Assembly (NCBI GenBank): GCA_024364805.1
Contig: CM044498.1
Location: forward strand, 45,524,895-45,545,460
Source of the DNA: Euprymna scolopes
Taxonomy: Eukaryota > Mollusca > Cephalopoda > Sepiida > Sepiolidae
Length of the DNA: 20,566 nt
Reading direction: 5' to 3'
Part shown: positions 11,270 to 19,624 of the stretch, one piece after another
How the letters are laid out: the number at the start of each line of letters is the position of its first letter
Numbering within the stretch: position 1 is the first letter of the stretch
Translations under genes and position numbers: made by a program
The notes under the pieces: generated by a model
Databases searched by the model: none
The model's input: only the letters and a program-made list of their open reading frames with translations
What the model was told of the DNA's origin: nothing

Positions 11270-14200
11270 ATTTTTTTACATAGGCATCACCACTTATCAA
11301 GGCCAAGAGGCCATTCGAGGATAAGGGTTAAAGAGTTTTACAGTAGAAATTGGACAATATAGTAAACGTTAGTAATGGAGATTCGGTAAATTTTGTTAAC
11401 TTATATAGAACGGCTCATCAAAAACTTGTTTACGTTAGACTTGAATACAACCATATTGTAGTCACCTGGAAAGCAGAAAAACGGAAGACAATTCCATAGG
11501 CGCGCAGTTCTAAGAAAGAAGCTTTGCTCATGGAATCTACGCTTAAGTTTAGGCACAGATAAAGAGTGGGGGAAACTAGTGATCGTGTTTTCTGCTATTC
11601 GGGTGTTTCTTATGGAAGTTTGGCGAGGGGAGATCATAGAATGGAGCTCAGCCGAGCACCTGCCATGAAAATAACGATAAAGTAGAGAAAACTCGCAACA
11701 TCTCTTCTGTGAGAAAGAGGTTTCATGGAAGAGAAAAGGACATCCCCCACAAGGTTACGAAGTCTATTTTGAACTCTATTAAGGCAGGATAAGTCATTTC
11801 TAGCAGCTCCTGCTCAGATGTGGCAACAATACTCCATGCTTGAACGTACCTGGCTCTTATATAGATAGAGAATTGCATCAGCAGTGAGATATCTACTGGA
11901 TCGATAGAAGGATCCCACCATTTTTCCAGCGGCCTTGGCAACGGATTTAATGTATGTGTTCCATTTAAGATCAGGAGTAACAGTCAAACCCAGAAGCATG
12001 TCAAAACATGAGGCCTCCTCAAGACGAGAGCCATTCATTTCAATTGATTCCAGATGGGGATCAGAGCGTTGATGATGCAAAGATAAACGCTTGGTTTTAG
12101 ATGTATTAAAAGTAACAAGCCACCTCTTTCCCCATTGTACCACTTGCTCAAGATCAGAGGAGAGAGAATCAGAAAGAACTTGGTCGTTTACGGTCTTAGA
12201 TGTGCTACCATAGATGGTAGTGTAATCAGCATAGATGTCTACGAATGATGTAAGGATGTGATTTGGAAGATCATTAATATAGATAATAAGAGAGTAGGGC
12301 CCAGGATGGACCCCTGAGGGACTCCAGCATTAATACTAAGAGTTTCTGATTTCTGCCCATCAACCACTATTCTTATAAACCTATCAGAGAGAAATGATTT
12401 AATAATTGAGAAGTCATTTCCAGTTATACCGTAGCTGAAGATCTTGTGAAGTAAACCTTTATGCCATACTCTATCAAAGGCCTTAGATATGTCAAGAGCA
12501 ATAGAAAGGTAGCCTCCGTTGAGAGATTCGCTAATCCTATGAGATATAACTGTAAGCACATCTGCTGTAGATCTAGCAGAACGGAAACCATATTGCGTGT
12601 CATTAAGAAAGTTATTTTTGCTGAGATGGTTGATTACTTCTCTATTTAACACAGATTCCAGCAACTTACTCATGACGCACAGGAGACTTATTGGCCTGTG
12701 CTGTGAGGGAGATGACCGATCGCCTGAATTCTTAAATACGGAGCATACTGATGAGATTTTCCAGGGTGACGGGAAGCAATTCTCCTTAAGGCAACGTTTA
12801 AACAGTTTTGTAAGGATGGGCCCTAGTTCTGGTTGAAGTCTTGAATACTATAATTGGAATACCGTCAGAGCCGGTTGCTGTACTGGAATCAAGGTTTTTG
12901 ATTAGCTTGGCAATATTACGTACATATATATGCATATCACATAGCATGTTTTCTGATACAGGAGGAAATATTAGAAGTTGGCAGCCTTTGTCGCAAACGT
13001 TAGAATTAGCTGCAAAGTTCTTGGCAAAGAGTTTGACTTTGTCTGATGTTAACGAGATTACTTCAGGTCCATTTATGATAGTTGGGATAGAGCACACGCT
13101 TCGGTTCAGGATTCTGTTTGCTATTTGCCAAAACTGGTGGAAACCAAGCTGCTGCTCAGCTACTTTGGACTTGACGAACTGAGCATACAACTCTCTTGCG
13201 TTCTTTATTACTTTCTTACAGTGGTTGCTGGCAGTTCTGAAAGCAGCTTTAGTCTTAGTACATCTATTACGTTGGAAGCAATGGAAAAAGTGATTTCTAT
13301 GCACAATGGCAGCGGCACATTCCGGAGAGAACCACGGCTGGCTATTAGGTTTTTGCTGGAATTTTTTCGAGGGTATGAAACGGTCTATATCTACAATTAA
13401 CCATTCTGTCAGGTCTGATACTATAGAGGACACACCCTTTTTAAACATGGAACGCAGAGGTAGATCTGATATAAATGTGCGGAAGCAATCCCAGTTAGCC
13501 ATAGAGTATGGATATACTGTACGATGGAGAGGTACATCTGGGGACTTATTGCATTTCATTTTTATCTTAACTGATACAACTGAGTGGTCGGAAGATCCGA
13601 GTGGAGAAAGAACAGAAGCTGAACACAGTTCAGGGCAAGTTGTGAGAAAGAGCTCTAAGAGACTTGCATACTGGCCGTTAGAATCGGGAACACGGGTGGG
13701 TTCCTGAACAGTGTGAGTTGGGTCATAAGCAATGGAGAAATCATAACAGAACCTCTCCTCATCATCGGTCTTGTTTGAGTGAGTTAACCTTATCACATTG
13801 TGAACATTGAAGTCTCCACAGATATGAATATTAGCTGAAGGATAAGCAGATAGAGAGTAGTCAATTTTCTCAGATATGCTTTTAAAGATAATAACTCCGC
13901 TGTTGTGGGGGCGATAGAGAGCAAATATAAATGCAGTAATTTGAGCTAGTGCCAGTCGGAAGTATATATAGGGTGTTAGGATCTTCTCTGGAGATGTCCC
14001 TACCACATGGAAAGCCATCTTTTATATAGGCACATATTCCATGCCCATGGCGACTTGGGGCTCAGATTTGGAAGTTAAATCAGAGTATCCTTTAATTACG
14101 AACTCATCTAAGGAAATGTTCTGTCCAATGCCAGTTTCACTTAGAAATAATATGTCTGGTTTAGTCTCCTGTAATTGGGTTTCAACCTCTGGAAGCTTAG

Positions 14201-14425
14201 AACGTAAACCCCTGATGTTAGAGAAGGAGACCTGGTAGTGGGGGGGTCTATGTTAGAAGTTGGAGATCCAGGTTTAATCGTGTGCTTTTTATTGAGACTT
14301 TTCATGATGGTGTTTTGGGATTTGTGGACTAAGTCAACAGACATGCCTGAAGCAGGACAGAGAGGGAAAGTAAGAGAGAAATAGAAATGAAGAATTTTTT
14401 GTAGCACATGAAAAGGTAAAAATTA
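11270..14425 (-). mobile_element. LINE B (family 2), near full-length ORF2
   Basis: Minus-strand non-LTR retrotransposon with, in order, an AP-like endonuclease, a linker, a reverse transcriptase and a C-terminal domain, then a 3' UTR of about 130 nt (11270-11400). The tail ends in an A-rich run on the minus strand (about 11255-11280, AAAAAAATATATATATTT). It is the best preserved element of the window and the only one with the full order of domains. A relic of the same family (A2) lies at 3815-4590. The 5' boundary beyond the ORF2 start at 14407 is not clear, and the element may include part of 14426-15470. It is flanked by D on its 3' side and, further off, by C on its 5' side. Confidence 0.9.
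11401..14407 (-). pseudogene. LINE B ORF2: endonuclease and reverse transcriptase, broken
   Basis: ORF2 would nick target DNA and prime reverse transcription there. Endonuclease motifs are SNIRGLRSK, LFLSETG, FALYRPHN, HICGDFNVHN and LGSSDHSVV, so its catalytic positions appear kept. The linker (PECAAAIVHRNHFF) leads to RT: YGFRSARSTADVL, ALDISKAFDRVWHKGLL, NAGVPQGSILGP, then YADYTTIY, where family members have FADD or YADD. The second Asp of the active site is replaced by Tyr. The C-terminal part has MEYCCHI, LSHRRDVASF and ARLWNCLPFFCF. I count about six single-base frame changes (near 14243 in a C7 run, 14040, 13965, 12833, 12290, 11690) and one internal TGA (11814, at an expected Trp). 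Start taken as the ATG at 14405-14407. About 1,000 codons, the usual length for such an ORF2. Confidence 0.88.
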
Positions 14426-15067
14426 CCCACTAATATGGCATGAAGAGGTCCCAACAGAAGCTACTGCATGGTCCAGTATCCATTCACCAAATGGCAATAC
14501 AGCAGCCCCAGTACTTGCAGCTGCTAATAGGACAGCCTTCTTAGTGATTAATCCAAGGTTCGGGTCCCTGACTATCAGACGGATAACGTCAGCCTAGATA
14601 AAACGTTTACCTCCAGCACCCTTACTAGTGACATGGCTACAAGGATAGACAAAGAAATAGAAAATTTCTGACATCCCTGGCGGCTGTTCACGCAAAAATA
14701 CTGCCAACCTAGAAAACAGCTTTTTCTTCTCCCTTTGTCAGAAAAATCACTCATTAAAAATGAGGACTGAGGGACAAATAAAGAGAAGCAAGAGTAGCGG
14801 GAGTTGCCGATAACGCATCCACAATGCGTTTTCTACTCTCCATTAAAAAAATTAAGTATTGTACTTAGTAAAAGTCCAACTGACGTGTTTAAGAGGGGTT
14901 GAAGTGAAAGATTCCTCTCTCACCAATTGAAAATGAAAACAATTGCAAAATCTGTTATGCTATCAACCTGGAAAATAAAAACATTTATAGACAAGAAAAA
15001 TCTATGGTAAAAAAAATAAAAATAAATAAATAAAAATAGAATAAAACAAAAATATATTTTCGAAAGG

Positions 15068-15097
15068 AACTTGCCAGATAGATTCGGTACATCTTTC
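15068..15097 (+). repeat. Direct repeat, copy 1
   Basis: AACTTGCCAGATAGATTCGG followed by TACATCTTTC. It matches copy 2 at 15408-15437 in 29 of 30 positions, 340 nt apart in the same orientation. On the minus strand both copies encode KDVPNLS in a short open frame. Confidence 0.8.
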
Positions 15098-15407
15098 CAC
15101 GAGAAAACCATTTACACAATTAATAAATCAATGAAATAAAAATAAAGATTAAAAACTGAAATAAATATAATATTGGCACTTGCATCTAGAAAAGAAATTA
15201 CAAAATTCATAACTTAACTGCTATAGAAATACGTCCTTCGCGGCTGCAAATAGGAATTGATTTTGCTTGAAATGAAAATGCAGCGTTTTCATTTTTGAAA
15301 AGAAAACGGTCACCACGTGACATAGTTCGCTACTTAGACAAGCATGTACTTTTATAAGTAGTAAGAAACCAGTATTTTCAGATCTATTTATCCCATATTG
15401 CAAATGA

Positions 15408-15437
15408 AACTTGCTAGATAGATTCGGTACATCTTTC
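15408..15437 (+). repeat. Direct repeat, copy 2
   Basis: AACTTGCTAGATAGATTCGG followed by TACATCTTTC, differing from copy 1 only by C to T at the eighth base. A TA-rich run follows. The pair may be terminal or subterminal repeats of a small inserted element, or a local duplication. Confidence 0.8.
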
Positions 15438-15477
15438 ATATATATAATATAAATATATAAATATATTTCTCTATGAA

Positions 15478-16178
15478 AAATCTCTGATGTGATTATTGAT
15501 GGTTTCCAAGTCAACTTTCTTGTAATACCTATTCAACTTAAGGCGAGAGTTTACGATACTATCTATCACTATCACAACATGATCAGCATTCCCTAATGAT
15601 CATTTGTTACACAACTCTCGGGAAATGTGGTCAAGAATAAATCTAGAAGTAGGGCTTGCTGATCCTGACGCCCTTGGAGACGGATTGGGAACGTTACTGT
15701 TTGTGTCAGGGAATGGGAGTTAGAAAACTTATGTGTGATGCTACCAGCTGTGTCTGTGGTACTTGAGAAACAAAGCCATTACTGTGATGGACATTAAAGT
15801 TATCAAATACATGCACTTGGGGGCTAGTGTCTAGAGAGAGGGTTGCATTTATGCTACCTGAGTTGAGAGAGTACGGTGGAGAAAAGATGTCTGTTTAAGT
15901 CCTTGCAGCAAAGCATGAGCTAACAAGGCATATAAAGGTGATTAGGGGGAATGAAGAAGTGTAAGTTAGTTTCACTTAGTGCTAAGATATCCCGGAAATT
16001 TGCTAGGAGAATTACTCTACACCGTCTAAGTTAATTTAGTCTATAGATATTTTCGAATGCGAGCCTTAATGGAAGAGGCGAATTGATGCTGTTCGAGTGT
16101 ACGTCTGGTTTGATCGTTTTTTATTGAGCTGTCATTTCATTTAATAGTTTCATTGAGAGATGCTGGAGAAAGCGGATG
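15478..16178 (-). mobile_element. LINE C endonuclease fragment
   Basis: An antisense LINE relic. On the minus strand, in order: LALSETNLHFF (catalytic Glu region, about 15960-16000), VHVFDNFNVHHSNGF (the GDFN motif region, with G replaced, about 15770-15815), LLLDLFLTTFPESC (about 15610-15655) and NADHVVIVIDSIVN (the terminal SDH-type motif, about 15550-15590), then YYKKVDLETINNHIRDF leading into the linker. Frame changes and stops separate these blocks. LELFLTTCPELC in LINE B matches the third block. Near 16100 the DNA also matches the start of B's ORF2 (CTCAATAAAAAACGATCAAA). The copy is cut at about 15478 in the linker, and on the other side by the mariner at 16181. Confidence 0.8.
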
Positions 16179-16180
16179 TA

Positions 16181-16217
16181 CGAAGGGTGTGCAATAAGTA
16201 ATGTCCCTGATCCACTT
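16181..16217 (+). repeat. mariner left terminal inverted repeat
   Basis: 37 nt, beginning right after TA. It pairs with 17439-17475 in 32 of 37 positions. TIRs of this kind bind the N-terminal helix-turn-helix part of the transposase. Confidence 0.92.
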
Positions 16218-16344
16218 CCAGTTGTCTGATCTAGCTGAAATTTTGCATGTGCAATGATTTATATCTCTACGGGTTATATGGCAAATTACAGCTCTGAACT
16301 AATTGTGGTTTCTGTTTTACAGGTATTTGAACTGAGTCAGGTGT

Positions 16345-17402
16345 GAAATAGAGCCTGTTGACTGTCGAGCAGTGATCCGGTTTTTGTATTTGAAAGGACG
16401 CACACCACAAGAGACTTTTGATGAAATGAAAGTAAAATGATGGTGCTAATGCCTCATCATATGACCTTGTAAAACGCTGGCATCGTGAATTCAAACATGG
16501 CCAGAAGTCTCTGGAAACAGCTCCCAGACATGGTTGGCCCCCTTTTGCTATTGATGAGGCATCTGTCCGTCAAGTTGAGGCTACCATTTTGGAAGATCGG
16601 CGCATTACTATTCGTCAAATAGCCCAAGATGTCAAGATTAGTACATGGTCTGTGGAAAGTATCATCCATGACCATTTGCATATGCATAAGGTGTCTGCCA
16701 GATGGATTCCCAGATTGCACACAGCATTCCAGAAGGGAAAACATGTCGAGTGCTCGAGGATGGATTTGGAGATGTGCCAAGAAGATGAGTCAAAGTTTTT
16801 CAAAAGACTGATTACACAGGATGAAACTTGGGTCCATCACTGTGATCCAAAGACCAAAGCCCAGTCAATGCAGTGGAAGCAATTAGACTCACCACCTCCA
16901 AAGAAGGCAAGGGTGCAGCCCTCCGCTAGCAAGGTCATGCTCACAATCTGCTGGGACCAGGACGGAGTAATGATGACAAATTTCCTGGCTAAGGGTACCA
17001 CAATTACAGGAGCCTATTATACTTCACTTTTGAGGAAATTAAGTGAAGCTATCAAAATCGAGAGGCGGGGCAACATCAGCAAAGATACCCTTCTTCCTGC
17101 AGGACAACGCTCCGGTCCACAACTTACATGTCGCCAGATCAGAAGCACGGGCGTGTTGTTATGCAATCCCTCTCCATCTTCCCTAATCTCCTGACCTTGC
17201 ACCCTCTGACGTTCACCTCTTCCCAGCCATGAAGTTGTTTTTGAAAGGAAAGCGTTTCCCGGATGATGCAGCCTTGATTTCTGAAGTCACGTCGTGGTTG
17301 GAGGACCAACCTGGGGTGTTCTACAAAAACGGTCTCCAGAGCTGCATCAAACGATGGGAGAAATGCATAACTCTGGGTGGTTCCTATGTAAAGAAAGACT
17401 AA
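16345..17402 (+). pseudogene. mariner transposase (DD34D), broken
   Basis: A cut-and-paste transposase of the Tc1/mariner superfamily, about 350 codons as in the family. The N-terminal DNA-binding part includes EIEPVDCRAVIRFLYLKGRT and YDLVKRWHREFKHG. The second helix-turn-helix follows (ITIRQIAQDVKISTWSVES). Catalytic Asp 1 is in ITQDETWVHH (about 16825), Asp 2 in QDNAPVHNLH (about 17105) and Asp 3 in SPDLAPSDVHLF (about 17210). Thirty-four residues lie between the last two, the mariner DD34D signature. The end is WEKCITLGGSYVKKD and TAA at 17400-17402. It is broken by a frame change near 16438, another near 17090, and a TAA at 17184-17186 where Tyr is expected. No ATG is visible at the usual start (about 16333). 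All three catalytic Asp codons survive, so loss of function came from frame damage. Confidence 0.92.
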
Positions 17403-17438
17403 TAACTGTGCTAAGTTTCGTTGCTCTACTGCTATGGA

Positions 17439-17475
17439 AAGTGGGTCAGGGGCATTACTTATTACACGCCCCTCG
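17439..17475 (-). repeat. mariner right terminal inverted repeat
   Basis: The inverse of the left repeat, ending right before TA. The five differences are all transitions, as expected for decay after insertion. Confidence 0.92.
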
Positions 17476-17477
17476 TA

Positions 17478-18170
17478 TATAGCTTCAATAAGTAGACCAT
17501 CTTCGTCTACATGAAGGTGGCCTCGGGAAGCTCCATCACAGATGAGTGCAGGGTTCCTCTCTATGCACGGCATAGCACTATAAACATTCCGATATGGTAC
17601 AACTAATGATAGCACAGCCGCTGTAAGCCTACAAAAATGTTATCACTCCTGTCTGGCAGTTGGAATACAGCAACCAGACTGTCAAACCGGTCTGCTCAAA
17701 CCTTTCAGACAATAGTGTCCCAGGCAAATCACATGAGCATTTATGAAACACAAGCACCTCCAAGATGTCCAGTTTAAGGGGAAAAGAATAGGGCAGAATT
17801 GATGGACGGCGTTCATTGTCCTAGTTAGGAAACATGGTCAAGCACTAGGTGTCTCTAATGAGTCCCTGTGATCGCAACTCTGCTTCTGGCTAATAGACAA
17901 GCAAGGGTATGGAAGCCGAGCGATAGGCGGAGACTATTTACTCCTTAATCAGTTTAGGGATGAAAATTGATAATTTGTTTAAGTCGCCAGTTCTAGGGAG
18001 GTTGCCGACTATAACTGCCGAGGCCTCCCTCCCTTGTTTGTGTTTGTCTGGAACCAAGGCATATGAGGTCAGTAGAACAGGTTTACAAGAGTTTTTCTTC
18101 TCTTAAATGGATGACCTTTCGAGATCTACCAATCCATCAGCATGGAGAGAGGTAGCCTCGCGCCTGGATT
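17478..18170 (-). pseudogene. Possible LINE ORF1 relic upstream of LINE C
   Basis: Read on the minus strand, two coding-like blocks appear. The first (about 17942-18073) includes REASAVIVGNLPRTGDLNKL and SIFIPKLIKE before a TAA. This resembles the RNA-binding part of LINE ORF1 proteins, which often start with a strand such as AVIVGNLP. The second (about 17480-17630) reads VVPYRNVYSAMPCIERNPAL and GHLHVDEDGLLIEAI. The position is right, just upstream of the ORF2 start of LINE C once the mariner is set aside. I cannot match it to a named ORF1 family, and the second block is unrecognised. Confidence 0.35.
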
Positions 18171-18199
18171 AAAAGTATTTAGTTCCACGCATCTGCATG

Positions 18200-19526
18200 A
18201 GTAGATAGGATTAATTGAGTTAGTACTAATAGCAATTATTTTATAATAGTTACATTCCTCAGCAAAATAAAATTAATATTAGATTGGAATATGTACTTAC
18301 CCACACGTTTCGGGTGGAATAGCAGAGAGGGAAACATGGGCATGGGGTATGAATTTAAGGTTGATATCTATTCGAGTTAAACGAGGAATAAATGTGATTT
18401 ATGGATTAATAAATACATAAGAATAATAACAGTATAAAGAGTTGAAGTATTGATTAAAACGAACTTAGAACATCAGATTTCGGTTTTTATACAAAAAAAA
18501 ACATATACCACTTCTTAATTTAGCCTATCTAAGGGAAAGAAAGATGTAAAAAGTATTTACTTAATATAGGTAATTTTAAAGTGTATGTATAAACTATGGC
18601 TAATAATTATTTATTCAGTATAGATATAATATAAAGTATAGGTATAAATTATAGCTAATGCATATATAGATAATAGCTATAGATGTCTAGTATCTACTTT
18701 TAAAATTATTGTCTTATCTAAAATGAAAAAGTCCTAGAAGATAAACTCCTTCCTATGATATGTAAAAAGTACGAGGTTTGTAATTTTATAACAGCATGAA
18801 GAGAAGCGCAATTGGTTTTTGCCTACTTGGAACAGAAGAGATGATTTAAACTACGATTACAAGAATAAAGTATTAATATAAATTAATATATACAAGAATT
18901 AGGGTAAGATTTAGGTGAATAATGATTTCGCTTAATGTTTATCATGCGAAACAAAAATATGCAATCGTCCTTTAAACTCTACATTTAGAAAGAAATGTTT
19001 TGCTACTTTGAATGAGGGACTTTAGCATCAGAAATAAAGAATGATATGCATACGGCCAGTGTAGACCTTATATTAAAAATAAATTTTGTAAAAAACGAAA
19101 GATAATTTTGAAAGCTTCAGAAAGAGTGAAAATAGAATGTTATCAGAAAATTAAAGGCAGGAAAACAATATTTTATGAAAATAAGCAAAAACGTTACAAT
19201 ACTTAACATACAAGTGAGAGATTGTAAAATACAGAGGCCTGTCTTTTACGAATGTTTCGACTTCATGTTGCATTCAGTATTATGTTGCGCGGTCCAATGA
19301 ATTCTCCATTGTCTTTACTTTAGGGGCAGTACTTAAGCGCTCAGCAGCGGGTAGCTCTTTCAGTGGAAATGATTTATCTTTAATTAGATTGTATACCCAT
19401 ACATAAACTGTTGATAAATTATATAAAAATAATGTTAAATATGTTGATAAATTATATAAAAGATAATGTTAAATCTGGAATAATGATTCTAAATATAATG
19501 ATAAGTATGGTTATACAATGATTTTA

Positions 19527-19529
<3 letters not shown>
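18200..19529. other. AT-rich DNA, no gene seen
   Basis: Very AT-rich sequence with repeated TATAGATA and TAATATA steps at 18590-18700, and no open frame of note. No element terminus or RNA gene was seen. Confidence 0.5.
19410..19476. repeat. Tandem duplication, two units of 33-34 nt
   Basis: Two adjacent copies begin GTTGATAAATTATATAAAA and end ATAATGTTAAAT plus two bases. The second (19443-19476) has one extra G and a changed end. It is a young local duplication. Confidence 0.85.

Positions 19530-19621
<92 letters not shown>
19530..19621. repeat. Pure TA array, 92 nt
   Basis: Uninterrupted TA alternation ending directly at the TGTGACATAATCC that starts the LTR-like right end of the window. 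Confidence 0.96.

Positions 19622-19624
<3 letters not shown>

Larger units (their letters stand above)
14426..15470. other. Unassigned DNA between LINE B ORF2 and LINE C
   Basis: About 1 kb. Its left 250 nt keeps a minus-strand frame that stops at 14423-14425, 15 nt before the ATG of LINE B ORF2. That would suit the end of a LINE ORF1, but no ORF1 motif is visible and the frame has an in-frame TAG. The rest is AT-rich with two small hairpins (14750-14764, and AACGCAT/ATGCGTT at 14812-14830). A 30-nt direct repeat lies at 15068 and 15408. It could be the 5' part of B, a separate insertion, or both. Confidence 0.4.
16179..17477 (+). mobile_element. mariner DNA transposon with TIRs and TA duplications
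   Basis: The element is 1,295 bp (16181-17475), the usual mariner length, and is flanked by TA at 16179-16180 and at 17476-17477. The terminal inverted repeats are 37 bp (16181-16217 and 17439-17475) and differ at five positions, all transitions. The 5' end reads CGAAGGGTGTGCAATAAGTA and the other end, read inward, CGAGGGGCGTGTAATAAGTA. Both ends being present shows a complete insertion, later decayed. It sits at the upstream edge of LINE C and is therefore probably younger than C. Confidence 0.93.

Noticed and set aside
12841-13707. Long plus-strand open frames of 91-133 codons
   Set aside because: They lie opposite the LINE B endonuclease and linker, show no motif of their own and are shadows of that minus-strand coding sequence.
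14535-14575. A GGTTCGGGTCC box like the B box of a tRNA gene or tRNA-derived SINE, with a 4-of-5 pair T-arm
   Set aside because: No A box, anticodon arm or acceptor stem fits upstream, and the same bases form part of the coding-like frame ending at 14423.
14480-14640. Histone-fold protein fragment
   Set aside because: The likeness is limited to a few hydrophobic positions in one helix-like stretch, so no family can be claimed.
17139-17482. Minus-strand open frame running through the mariner right end
   Set aside because: Over this part it is the reverse of the transposase C-terminus, whose frame on the plus strand has clear catalytic motifs.
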